Assembly: GCF_023101165.1 (NCBI RefSeq)
Contig: NZ_CP078076.1
Span: 620,001-684,000, forward strand
Source: Microbacterium sufflavum
GTDB lineage: Bacteria; Actinomycetota; Actinomycetes; Actinomycetales; Microbacteriaceae
DNA length: 64,000 bases
Direction of reading: 5' to 3'
The notes beneath the pieces are model-generated. The model was not told the origin of the DNA. It did not search any database and saw only the letters and a program-made list of their open reading frames with translations. Made by a program: the position numbers and the translations under genes. Shown here piece after piece: positions 27,296 to 34,990 of this stretch (position 1 is its first letter; the number at the start of each line of letters is the position of its first letter).

Positions 27296-28465
27296 CTACT
27301 GCGCGGCTTCGGCGCTCGGGTCGAGCGCGTGGCCCTTCGAGACCGCGAGCGCGCGGATGATCCGCTGCCCGACGCGCACGTCGGCGACCGACTCATCGAC
27401 GCTCGCCCCGTCGGGGCGTTCGCCGCGGACCAGGGCCGCGAGCGCGTACAGCTCGTTCTCGAATGCTTCCTGTTGCATCCACCGCGATTCGCTCACGCGG
27501 ATGCCGAGCTCCGGGTGACTCTCGGTCACGCGGAGGATGGTGGGGAGGTTCGTCACGTAGGGCACGCCGAACACGAGCTCGATCGATCCGGCCTCGTGGT
27601 GGAACGCGACGGTCTCCTGGTAGTCGGGATAGCCGTCGATGTAGTGCCAGTCGACGGTCCACGGCGTCTCGTCGCGGGCGAGGGTGCCGCGCACGTGCAC
27701 GGAGCCCGGCATCTTCGGGCCCCAGTGCTGCGCGAACGCGACCTCGCCGAGACCGCCGACGAGCGACCGGAGCAGCCCCACGTCGTGCACGATCGAGCCG
27801 AGCACGACGTTGGTGTACAGCGTGCGGAGGTCGACGGGGAGGTCTGACCCGACGGCCCCGTCGACGATGGCGGCTGTGGCGGCGATCAGGGGCTCGATGG
27901 TGTCGCGGGGCACGTCGCCCGTGGGAGCGGCGAGCCGCGCGTAGGCGAGCTGCGAGCCGTCGAGCGGGTGCATGACCTGCACGTCGATCGCGCGCAGGGT
28001 CACGTCGGCGAGCAGTTCCTTCGCGCGCAGCGACGCGGTGTCGTACTCCTTCATGTAGCCGACGCGCACCCAGTCGCGCAGGTCGAGGCCGGCCTCGCGC
28101 CCGTACGCCGTGAGCTCGTCCAGCTCGGCGAGCGAGTAGGCGAGCGGCTTCTCGGCGAGCACCCGGATGCCCGCCCGCACGAGCCGCAGGGTGTCTCCCG
28201 CGTGCGAGCCGGTGGTGGCGAGGATGGCGGCGTCCACCTCGAGGTCGCCGGCGGCCGTCGCGGCCACGAGCTCGTCGACCGAGGTGAACTGCCGGGCGGA
28301 CGGCACGCCGTAGCGGGCGCCCATGTCGGCGGTGCGCGCGGCGGACAGGTCGACGAGCGCGGCGATCGCGAAGGCCTCGGCGTTGCGGCGCAGCAGCGGC
28401 AGGTGCACGCTCTGGCTGATCGCGCCGAGTCCGATCACGGCGACGCGGGTGACGGCGGCGCTCAT
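27296..28465 (-). CDS. Gfo/Idh/MocA-family dehydrogenase (IolG-like role)
   Basis: A 389-residue NAD(P)-dependent oxidoreductase. The N-terminal Rossmann motif is VAVIGLGAISQS (8-19). The catalytic-lysine motif EKPL is at 105-108. GSIVHDVGLL in the second half is where the family's active-site histidine/aspartate lie. It overlaps the IolE-like gene by an ATGA junction. In this setting it may oxidise myo-inositol or an inositol glycoside, the missing first step of the pathway. However, it is longer and more divergent than classical IolG, so the substrate is uncertain. Confidence 0.82.
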   Translation of the reverse strand: MSAAVTRVAVIGLGAISQSVHLPLLRRNAEAFAIAALVDLSAARTADMGARYGVPSARQFTSVDELVAATAAGDLEVDAAILATTGSHAGDTLRLVRAGIRVLAEKPLAYSLAELDELTAYGREAGLDLRDWVRVGYMKEYDTASLRAKELLADVTLRAIDVQVMHPLDGSQLAYARLAAPTGDVPRDTIEPLIAATAAIVDGAVGSDLPVDLRTLYTNVVLGSIVHDVGLLRSLVGGLGEVAFAQHWGPKMPGSVHVRGTLARDETPWTVDWHYIDGYPDYQETVAFHHEAGSIELVFGVPYVTNLPTILRVTESHPELGIRVSESRWMQQEAFENELYALAALVRGERPDGASVDESVADVRVGQRIIRALAVSKGHALDPSAEAAQ

Positions 28466-29370
28466 GCGAACCACCGCCGCAGGGCCTCGCGGTTGGCGGC
28501 CTGCTCGGCCACGGCGCGCTCCACGTCGGCGGTCGAGCGCGGCACCACGTCCTGCTCGACGATCAGCCATCCGGAGTACCCGCTCGCGGCGATCTCGTCG
28601 AGCAGGGCGTCGACGGCGAGGTCGCCCTCCCCGAGGGGTACGAACACGCGCTTCTCCCACACCGAGCGCATGGGGTCGTCGGCGGCCAGGGCGTCGTGCA
28701 GCAGGGCGGTGCGGGCGTCCTTCAGGTGCAGGTGGTTGATCCGCTCTCGCCAGCGCCGGTAGTCGGGCAGGGGGTCGCCGCCGCCGATCAGCAGGTGACC
28801 GGAGTCGAACGTGAGGTCGACGTCGGTGGAGGCGAGCAGCGCGTCGATCTCCTCCGGCGTCTCGACGTGCGTGCACGCGTGGTGGTGGAACGTGGGCTCG
28901 AGGCCCCGGTCGCGCACGCGCGCGGCGGCGCGGTTCACCCGGTCGGCGAACCGTTCCCACGCGGCACCGCGGAGCGTGAGCTCGGGGGCGCCGCCCGGGC
29001 GGGCCTTGCGGGCGGGGCTGCCGGAGTCGGCGAGGGTGGGCAGCGGTGCGAGGTCCTGGCCGCGCTCGGCGGCGGTGACGAACACGTCGAGCGTGCGGTC
29101 GAGGCCGGCCAGCGCGGCGGCGAACTCCTCGTCCTCGCCCGCGAACGGCAGGTCGACCCAGCCGCCGGCGAGGTCGAGGCCGTGGCGGGAGAGGCGCTCG
29201 TCGAGCTCGGCGCCCTGGCCGAGGAGACCGATGGGGCCCAGGTCGATGCCCTGGTATCCGGCTTCGCTGATCCAGCGGGCGAGCTGCTCCCCGTCGGGAA
29301 GGGCCACGAGGTCCGGTCGAGCGAGTTCGAAGACTCCGTAGCTCACCGGCGCGTTCGCGATGCGGATCAC
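28462..29370 (-). CDS. Inosose dehydratase-like TIM-barrel protein (IolE-like)
   Basis: A 302-residue AP-endonuclease-2-fold protein of the sugar isomerase/IolE group. IRIANAPVSYGVFE at the N-terminus, FHHHACTHVETPEEIDALL, FDSGHL with GGGDPL, and INHLHLKDAR resemble myo-inosose-2 dehydratase, including its metal ligands. I chose the GTG at 29370, where AAAGGA lies 6 nt upstream; an ATG at 29388 would add six residues but has no such site. An unusual insert at about 115-140 contains a Gly/Pro/Arg-rich loop. It would convert scyllo-inosose to the diketone used by IolD. Confidence 0.78.
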   Translation of the reverse strand: MIRIANAPVSYGVFELARPDLVALPDGEQLARWISEAGYQGIDLGPIGLLGQGAELDERLSRHGLDLAGGWVDLPFAGEDEEFAAALAGLDRTLDVFVTAAERGQDLAPLPTLADSGSPARKARPGGAPELTLRGAAWERFADRVNRAAARVRDRGLEPTFHHHACTHVETPEEIDALLASTDVDLTFDSGHLLIGGGDPLPDYRRWRERINHLHLKDARTALLHDALAADDPMRSVWEKRVFVPLGEGDLAVDALLDEIAASGYSGWLIVEQDVVPRSTADVERAVAEQAANREALRRWFA

Positions 29371-29396
29371 GCGTTGTCCTTTCTCCATTGAATGGT

Positions 29397-29424
29397 CGAA
29401 CCCTGGGTTCGTCTCGAATGTTAG
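29397..29424. promoter_or_regulatory. Putative operator/promoter region of the inositol-importer operon
   Basis: CGAACCCTGGGTTCG (29397-29411) is a perfect palindrome with 7-bp arms around one base. Next to it, minus-strand CTAACATT (29417-29424) repeats the core of the operator in front of iolC (18928-18935). Both lie within 54 bp upstream of the IolE-like start. Confidence 0.4.
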
Positions 29425-29442
29425 CAGGTCATGACATATGCA

Positions 29443-30144
29443 TCAATCATCCTCCGAGAACCCCTGCACCACGACCGAGCGCACCCCGTCGAGGCGGGCG
29501 ATCGCGTCGATCAGCTCGGAGCGCGACCCCGGCTCGGCCTCCGCGAACTCGAGCGTCGCCCGCATGTCCGCCTCACCGTGGATCCGCGCGGCACCGAGCA
29601 GTGTGGCGGGCAGCCCCCGCCGCTCGGCCGCCGCCAGCACCTCGCGCAGCGCGCCGCGGTCGGCCTCGTACTGCAGGGTCACGCGCAGGCGCTCGGGCTC
29701 GGGGCGAACGCGGTCGCGCAGCCGCGACAGCGGGCCGACCGTGAGGAGATGAAGACCCGTGCCCGCGATCGCGAGCAGGGGCATGTTCGCCCCGCAGGCC
29801 ATGCCGATCGCCGCGACCACCCAGATGGTCGCGGCCGAGGTGAGCCCGGACACGGCGTTGTTGCGCACGAAGATCACGCCGGCGCCGAGGAACCCGATCC
29901 CCGACACCACCTGCGCCGCGATGCGCGAGGGATCGACGGCCACCTCCGGCCCGAGCACGCCCTCGAAGCCGTAGGCCGAGATGAGGGTGAAGATGGCCGA
30001 GCCCAGGCCCACCAGCACGTGCGTGCGCAGCCCGGCGTTCTTCTGCTTGCGGGAGCGCTCGACACCCACGGCCAGCGAGAGCACGAACGCCAGCCCGAGG
30101 AGCCCGAGCTCGACGAGCAGGTGGGGATCCCACCCGAAGCTCAC
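29443..30144 (-). CDS. MgtC/SapB-family membrane protein
   Basis: A 233-residue protein with about five membrane helices in residues 1-135: ELGLLGLAFVLSLAVGVERSRK with the family GxERxxK signature, GLGSAIFTLIS, and GIGFLGAGVIF. A C-terminal ACT-like cytoplasmic domain follows. The family relates to Mg2+/acid/phosphate stress, and MgtC inhibits the F-ATPase in enterobacteria; the role here is unknown. The GTG start has GGGAG 6 nt upstream. It is co-directional with the inositol cluster, 72 bp before the IolE-like gene, so co-transcription is possible but not shown. Confidence 0.85.
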   Translation of the reverse strand: MSFGWDPHLLVELGLLGLAFVLSLAVGVERSRKQKNAGLRTHVLVGLGSAIFTLISAYGFEGVLGPEVAVDPSRIAAQVVSGIGFLGAGVIFVRNNAVSGLTSAATIWVVAAIGMACGANMPLLAIAGTGLHLLTVGPLSRLRDRVRPEPERLRVTLQYEADRGALREVLAAAERRGLPATLLGAARIHGEADMRATLEFAEAEPGSRSELIDAIARLDGVRSVVVQGFSEDD

Positions 30145-30273
30145 GCTGCTCCCATCATGTCAGCACAATAGCACTTTAAGCATCTTGGAGGTCACCCGCG
30201 GCGCCGTCGTGCGCGGGCGCGGCCGGGATCCGCGGAATACTGCGCCTCGACGCCGTCTGGAGTCGCTCGTATG

Positions 30274-30287
30274 ATTGTCGCTACAAT
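30274..30287. promoter_or_regulatory. Putative autoregulatory GntR operator
   Basis: ATTGTCGCTACAAT: 5-bp inverted arms around 4 nt, sharing the TTGTnnnnACAA core with the palindrome before the KDPG aldolase gene. It is 29 bp upstream of the regulator ATG. Confidence 0.55.
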
Positions 30288-30316
30288 GTGACTCCCCAAC
30301 CCAGAGCGGAGCATCC

Positions 30317-31078
30317 ATGGCCGATGTCGTCACCCCCTGGCCCCACGAGCTCTTCGCGGACATCGACCGCACGGGGCCCGTCCCGCTCTACTTCCAGGTG
30401 TCCACACGACTCCAGAGCGCGATCCAGTCCGGCGCGATCCCCGCGGGCGCCCGCCTGGAGAACGAGGTCTCGATCGCGGAGCAGCTCGGACTCTCCCGCC
30501 CCACGATCCGCCGCGCCATCCAGGAGCTCGTCGACAAGGGCCTGCTCGTGCGCCGCCGCGGCATCGGCACCCAGGTGGTGCAGGGCTCGGTCACGCGGCA
30601 GGTCGAGCTGACCAGCCTGTACGAAGACCTGCAGAGCGCGAACCACGAGCCGGGCACGCAGGTGCTGACCCACGAGATCATCCCCGCGACCGACGAGGTG
30701 GCCCTCGCGCTCGGGCTCGAGCCGGGCACCGAGGTGCTGCATCTGCGCCGCAGACGAAGCACCGACGGCGTCGCGGTCGCGGTGCTCGAGAACTACCTCC
30801 CGCGCGAGCTGGCCGACATCTCGACCGAGCAGCTGGAGTCGCGCGGCCTCTATCAGGTGCTCCGCGCCCGGGGCGTCGCGATCCGCATCGCGAAGCAGAA
30901 GATCGGCGCCCGCCGCGCGGAAGACGACGAGCCGGAGCTGCTGGAGATCGAGGCGGGCGGCCCCGTGCTCACGATGGAGCGCATCTCGTTCGACCAGTCC
31001 GGCGCCGCGATCGAGTTCGGCCACCACTGCTACCGCCCCGACCTCTACAGCTTCGAGACGACGCTCGTCGCCAAGTAG
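30317..31078 (+). CDS. GntR-family regulator, HutC/UTRA type (IolR candidate)
   Basis: A 253-residue regulator. The winged helix is at about 24-88 (IPAGARLENEVSIAEQLGLSRPTIRRAI) and the UTRA effector domain at about 105-245 (LGLEPGTEVLHLRRRR, DEPELLEIEAGGPVLTMERISFD). The ATG at 30317 has GGAG 6 nt upstream. It is divergent from the inositol cluster and flanked by its own type of palindrome on both sides. Corynebacterial IolR is of this type, so it is the best candidate repressor of the cluster. The inducer would be an inositol pathway intermediate, by inference. Confidence 0.87.
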   Translation: MADVVTPWPHELFADIDRTGPVPLYFQVSTRLQSAIQSGAIPAGARLENEVSIAEQLGLSRPTIRRAIQELVDKGLLVRRRGIGTQVVQGSVTRQVELTSLYEDLQSANHEPGTQVLTHEIIPATDEVALALGLEPGTEVLHLRRRRSTDGVAVAVLENYLPRELADISTEQLESRGLYQVLRARGVAIRIAKQKIGARRAEDDEPELLEIEAGGPVLTMERISFDQSGAAIEFGHHCYRPDLYSFETTLVAK

Positions 31079-31080
31079 CA

Positions 31081-31100
31081 CAACTTGTAATGACAAGTTG
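31081..31100. promoter_or_regulatory. Perfect palindromic operator before the KDPG aldolase gene
   Basis: CAACTTGTAATGACAAGTTG: perfect 8-bp arms around AATG, 41 bp before the aldolase ATG. It is the best palindrome of the TTGTnnnnACAA set and probably the strongest site of the neighbouring GntR regulator. Confidence 0.7.
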
Positions 31101-31141
31101 TGGTGCGGAAGAATGGACGCATCCCTCGATCAAGGAGCGCC

Positions 31142-31780
31142 ATGTCCGACCGTCTCGCCCGCGCCCGCACCACCGGCGTCCTCGCCGTCCTCCGCGCCCC
31201 CTCGCCCGAACTCGCCCTGGAGGCCTCGGAGGCGATCATCCGGGGTGGAGTGACCGGCATCGAGGTCACCTACTCCACGCCCGACGCCCCGGCCGTGATC
31301 CGCGAGCTGATCGCCCGCCACGGTGACGCCGCCTACATCGGCGCCGGAACCGTGACGACCCCCGCGCAGGCCGCGCAGGCCGCCGACGCCGGGGCCGAGT
31401 TCCTGGTGAGCCCCGGCACGCTCCCGGCCCTCACCCGCGCGATGCTCGACACCGGCCGCGTCGTGATGACCGGCGCCCTCACGCCCACCGAGGTCATGGG
31501 CGCGCTCGAGCTCGGCGTCGACGTCGTGAAGATCTTCCCCGCCTCGCTCGGCGGCCCGGCCTACCTCGGCGCTCTCCGCGGCCCGTTCCCCGACGCCCCG
31601 CTCATGCCCACCGGCGGCGTCAAGCCCGACAACCTCGCCGACTGGTACGCCGCGGGCGCGGTCGCGGTGGGCGCCGGCGGCGACCTCGCCAACGGCGCCT
31701 CGATCGCGGCGTCCGACTGGACCGACCTGGAGCAGCGCGCCGCCCGGTTCGCCGCCGCGCTCGCCTCCGTCCGGGGCTGA
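31142..31780 (+). CDS. KDPG/KHG aldolase-family protein (Eda-like)
   Basis: A 212-residue class I aldolase. Schiff-base K130 in VDVVKIFPAS, general-base E41 in TGIEVTYSTP and the phosphate-binding TGGVKPDNL loop are all present. It cleaves 2-keto-3-deoxy(-6-phospho) sugar acids or 4-hydroxy-2-oxoglutarate to pyruvate and an aldehyde. No edd or hexonate dehydratase gene is nearby. AAGGAG lies 5 nt before the ATG at 31142. The strong palindrome upstream ties it to the GntR regulon, so it may take a side product of inositol/sugar-acid metabolism. Confidence 0.9.
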   Translation: MSDRLARARTTGVLAVLRAPSPELALEASEAIIRGGVTGIEVTYSTPDAPAVIRELIARHGDAAYIGAGTVTTPAQAAQAADAGAEFLVSPGTLPALTRAMLDTGRVVMTGALTPTEVMGALELGVDVVKIFPASLGGPAYLGALRGPFPDAPLMPTGGVKPDNLADWYAAGAVAVGAGGDLANGASIAASDWTDLEQRAARFAAALASVRG

Positions 31781-31803
31781 CGCTCCCCCACCTCCGGGCC
31801 GTT

Positions 31804-31813
31804 TGGTATACCA
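31804..31813. promoter_or_regulatory. Palindromic GntR/UxuR-like operator
   Basis: TGGTATACCA is a perfect 10-bp palindrome of the form known for ExuR/UxuR-type GntR repressors. It is 11 bp before the ankyrin lipoprotein ATG and overlaps a possible -10 (TATACC). The cognate regulator is not obvious in the window. Confidence 0.45.
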
Positions 31814-31824
31814 GAGGTATGCGA

Positions 31825-32541
31825 ATGCGGCGGGGCGTGCTCTGGGCGGCCCTCGCGGGGGTCGCCCTGCTCACCTCGGCGTGCACGGCGACCACCGCCA
31901 CGCACCCGACCGCACCCACCACGGAGGCCCCGATGACCGACACCACGCCCGCCCCGCGCGACGCCACGTCCGCCCTGCTCGACGCCGCCGCCCGCGGTGA
32001 CGCCGCCGCCGTCCGGGTTGCGCTCGGCGCCGGTGCCGACATCGAGGCCCGCGGCGAGGGCGGCATGACCGCACTGGTCGCGGCCACCAAGGCGAACCAC
32101 GTCGAGGCCGCCCGCGCGCTGATCTCCGCGGGTGCCGACGTGAATGCCAAAGACGACATCCAGGACTCGGCCTACCTGTACGCGGGTGCCCGCGGTCACG
32201 ACGAGATCCTGCGCCTCACCCTCGCCAACGGCGCCGACCTCACCAGCACCAACCGCTTCGGCGGCACCGCCCTCATCCCCGCGTCGGAGCGCGGACTGCT
32301 CGACACCGTGCAGATCCTGCTCGATGCGGGCGTCGACCCCGACCACGTGAACAACCTGGGGTGGACGGCGCTGCACGAAGCGATCGTGCTCGGTGACGGC
32401 TCGGGGCGCTACGTCGCCGTGGTGCGCGCCCTGCTCGACGGCGGCGCCGACCCGACCATCCGCGACGGCGACGGCGTGCTGCCGCTCGACCTCGCGACCG
32501 CCCGCGGCTTCGAAGACATCGCGGACGAGCTGCGCCGGTGA
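31825..32541 (+). CDS. Ankyrin-repeat lipoprotein
   Basis: A 238-residue exported protein. The signal peptide ends at LLTSAC (lipidated Cys 20), followed by a Thr/Pro/Ala linker to about residue 47 and then five to six ankyrin repeats (DAAARGDAAAVRVALGAGAD, GGMTALVAATKANH, NGADLTSTNRFGGTALI, NNLGWTALHEAI, DGVLPLDLATARG). I chose the second ATG at 31825, giving AGAGG a 7-nt spacing. It probably mediates protein contacts at the outer face of the membrane. It is coupled by TGATG to the TSUP permease, suggesting a joint function. Confidence 0.85.
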   Translation: MRRGVLWAALAGVALLTSACTATTATHPTAPTTEAPMTDTTPAPRDATSALLDAAARGDAAAVRVALGAGADIEARGEGGMTALVAATKANHVEAARALISAGADVNAKDDIQDSAYLYAGARGHDEILRLTLANGADLTSTNRFGGTALIPASERGLLDTVQILLDAGVDPDHVNNLGWTALHEAIVLGDGSGRYVAVVRALLDGGADPTIRDGDGVLPLDLATARGFEDIADELRR

Positions 32542-33287
32542 TGGCGCTCGACGCGTGGGCCTGGGCGGCGCTCGGCCTGGCCGCGGTCGTGATCGGCATC
32601 TCCAAGACCGCGCTGCCCGGCGGCAGCATCCTCGCGATCGCGCTGTTCGCCGCGGTGCTGCCCGCCCGCACCTCGACCGCGGCCACGCTGCTGCTGCTCA
32701 TGGTGGGGGACGTGTTCGCGCTCCTCGCCTACCGTCGGCACGCCCACTGGCCGACACTGCTGCGACTCGCCCCCGCCGTCATCGCCGGACTGCTGCTCGG
32801 CTTCGCCTTCCTCGCCCTGACCGGCGACGACGTGGTGCGGCGCGCGATCGGCGTGATCCTGCTGCTGATGATCGCCGTCACCCTGTGGCGACGAAGGCGG
32901 CAGTCGCGCGTCGAGACGACGGTCACGCCCCGCGGCGGACTCGTGCTCGCCGGCGCCTACGGCACCCTGGGCGGCTTCACGACGATGGTCGCCAACGCCG
33001 GCGGACCCGTGATGTCGATGTACTTCCTGGCGACGCGCACCCCGGTCCAGGTGTTCCTGGGCACCTCGGCCTGGTTCTTCGCGATCATCAACGTGATCAA
33101 GGTGCCGTTCCTCGCCGGCATCGGACTGTTCACCGCGCCGGTGCTGCTGACGGACGCGCTGCTCGCGCCGCTGGTGGTGCTCGGCGCCCTCCTCGGACTG
33201 CGCGTGGCACGACGGCTCGATCAACGGGTGTTCGACCGCATCGTGATCGCGCTCACGATCCTCGGCGCGCTCTACCTGCTCTTCTGA
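32541..33287 (+). CDS. TSUP-family permease (TauE/SafE)
   Basis: A 248-residue integral membrane protein with seven to eight helices and the two TauE/SafE half-repeats: VIGISKTALPGGSILAI near the start and GGFTTMVANAGGPVMSMYFLA in the second half. The family exports or imports sulfite, sulfonates, sulfoacetate or related small anions. The ATG shares its first base with the end of the ankyrin gene stop. The substrate is unknown. Confidence 0.9.
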   Translation: MALDAWAWAALGLAAVVIGISKTALPGGSILAIALFAAVLPARTSTAATLLLLMVGDVFALLAYRRHAHWPTLLRLAPAVIAGLLLGFAFLALTGDDVVRRAIGVILLLMIAVTLWRRRRQSRVETTVTPRGGLVLAGAYGTLGGFTTMVANAGGPVMSMYFLATRTPVQVFLGTSAWFFAIINVIKVPFLAGIGLFTAPVLLTDALLAPLVVLGALLGLRVARRLDQRVFDRIVIALTILGALYLLF

Positions 33288-33303
33288 TCCCGCGCGGACC
33301 GGG

Positions 33304-34134
33304 TCAGTCGAGGAAGATGTCCGGGAACAGGGCGCTGTCGGGGGTGCCGGGCACGGCGGCGTAGCGCGAGAAGTCGGTCACGCCCTCGGCCTCCAGCACG
33401 TCCTCCACGATGAGCGACTGCCCCGTGGTGGTCGCGGCCGGCCGGCACAGCACCGCGTAGGCGGCGTCGGCGTAGATGTCGGCCGTGCGGCTCGCGGCCA
33501 TCACCCTGTCGCCCCCGAGGAGGTTCTGCACGGCGGCGGTCGCGATGGTCGTGCGGGGCCACAGCGTGTTGGCGGCGATGCCGTCGCGCGCGAACTCGGC
33601 CGCGAGCCCGAGCGTGACCATGGTCATGCCGAACTTCGCGAGCGTGTAGCCCGTGTGCGCCCCGAGCCACTTCGGGCTGGGGTTCAGGGGCGGCGAGAGC
33701 GACAGGATGTGCGGGTTCTCGGCGTCCTTCAGGATCGGCACGGCCGCCCGCGACAGCAGGAACGTCCCGCGCACGTTGACGTCCTGCATCAGGTCGTACT
33801 TCTTCGCCGAGAGGTCGAGCGAGCGCGACAGGTCGATCACGCTGGCGTTGTTGATCACGATGTCGATGCCGCCGAACTCGCCCTGCGTCTTCATGACCGC
33901 TTCGGTGATGTCGTCGTCCTCGCGCACGTCGCCGACGATCGGCAGCGCCTGGCCGCCGGCCGCGCGGATCTGCTCGGCCGCGGTGTGCACGGTGCCCTCG
34001 AGCTTCGGATGCGGGGTGTCGGTCTTGGCGAGCATGGCGATGTTGGCGCCGTCGGCGGCGGCGCGCAGCGCGATCGCGAGGCCGATGCCGCGGCTGCCGC
34101 CCGACATGAGGATGGTCTTGCCGGCGAGTGACAT
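33304..34134 (-). CDS. Short-chain dehydrogenase (HSDL2-like)
   Basis: A 276-residue SDR. The NADP(H) motif is SGGSRGIG (11-18), with NNAS near 95. The active site is S145 or S147 (LSLSPPLN), Y163 and K167 (YTLAKFG). The PHPKLEGTVHTAAEQI segment and the long C-terminus are typical of the HSDL2/SDR13-like branch, whose substrates are poorly known. It lies 23 bp after the neighbouring SDR and is probably co-transcribed. Confidence 0.9.
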   Translation of the reverse strand: MSLAGKTILMSGGSRGIGLAIALRAAADGANIAMLAKTDTPHPKLEGTVHTAAEQIRAAGGQALPIVGDVREDDDITEAVMKTQGEFGGIDIVINNASVIDLSRSLDLSAKKYDLMQDVNVRGTFLLSRAAVPILKDAENPHILSLSPPLNPSPKWLGAHTGYTLAKFGMTMVTLGLAAEFARDGIAANTLWPRTTIATAAVQNLLGGDRVMAASRTADIYADAAYAVLCRPAATTTGQSLIVEDVLEAEGVTDFSRYAAVPGTPDSALFPDIFLD

Positions 34135-34157
34135 GGGTTCTCCTTCGGGGCGGGTGG

Positions 34158-34916
34158 TCAGCGCGGTGCCATGCGGATGGCGCCGTCGAGGCGGATGGTC
34201 TCGCCGTTGAGGTAGCCGTTCTCGACGATCTGCTGCGCGAGGGCGGCGTACTCGTCCGGTCGGCCGAGGCGGGCGGGGAACGGCACCTGCTGGCCGAGCG
34301 AGTCCTGCGCCTCCTGCGGCAGCCCCATCAGCATCGGGGTCTCCATGATGCCGGGGGCGATGGTGCACACGCGGATGCCGTGTCGGGCGAGTTCGCGTGC
34401 GATCGGGAGGGTCATGGCGTGCACGCCGCCCTTCGACGCGGAGTACGCGGGCTGCCCGATCTGACCGTCGAACGCCGCGACGCTGGCTGTGTTGACGATG
34501 ACGCCGCGCTCCTCGTCGTGCAGTTCGTTCTTCGCGATCACGGCCGCGGCCTGCGAGATGACGTTGAAGGTGCCGACGAGGTTGATGCGCACGATCCGCT
34601 CGAAGTCGGCGAGCACCGCGGGGTTGCCCTCGCGATCGAGCACCTTGGCGGGCGGGGCGATACCGGCGCAGTTGATCACCACGCGCAGCGGGGCGGCGGC
34701 CTGTGCGGCGGCGACCGCGGCCGCGACCTCGTCGACGCTCGTGACGTCGGCGGGCACGAAGATCCCGCCCAGCTCCTCCGCGATCTCGGCACCGGCCGAG
34801 GAGGGGAGGTCGATGATCGTGACGTGGGCTCCGGCCGCCGCGAGGCGACGCGCGGTGGCGAGCCCGAGGCCCGACGCCCCTCCGGTGACGAGGGCGCCCT
34901 GTCCGCTGATCTGCAT
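34158..34916 (-). CDS. Short-chain dehydrogenase, 3-hydroxyacyl-CoA dehydrogenase type 2-like
   Basis: A 252-residue SDR. The NAD-binding motif is TGGASGLG (11-18), with aspartate D36 for NAD preference. The catalytic residues are S145, Y158 and K162, and the family NTASVAAFDGQIGQPAYSAS is complete. This pattern is characteristic of HSD17B10-type 3-hydroxy(2-methyl)acyl-CoA dehydrogenases in beta-oxidation and isoleucine breakdown. AAGGAG precedes the ATG, and a palindrome lies about 60 bp upstream in the promoter. Confidence 0.92.
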   Translation of the reverse strand: MQISGQGALVTGGASGLGLATARRLAAAGAHVTIIDLPSSAGAEIAEELGGIFVPADVTSVDEVAAAVAAAQAAAPLRVVINCAGIAPPAKVLDREGNPAVLADFERIVRINLVGTFNVISQAAAVIAKNELHDEERGVIVNTASVAAFDGQIGQPAYSASKGGVHAMTLPIARELARHGIRVCTIAPGIMETPMLMGLPQEAQDSLGQQVPFPARLGRPDEYAALAQQIVENGYLNGETIRLDGAIRMAPR

Positions 34917-34976
34917 GTGAGGTTCTCCTTCGAACGTCGTGCGACATGCCTGAAACGCAGTCCCAGCCTAGGTGGT

Positions 34977-34990
34977 TCCTGGTTCCAGGA
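34977..34990. promoter_or_regulatory. Operator-like palindrome upstream of the SDR pair
   Basis: TCCTGGTTCCAGGA (6-bp arms, TT centre), itself nested in GGTTC ... GAACC (34974-34995). On the minus strand it covers the expected -35 position of a promoter with TAGGCT as -10, so it may bind a TetR-type repressor. The rest of the 221-bp gap 34917-35137 shows nothing else beyond a probable APH -10. Confidence 0.4.
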
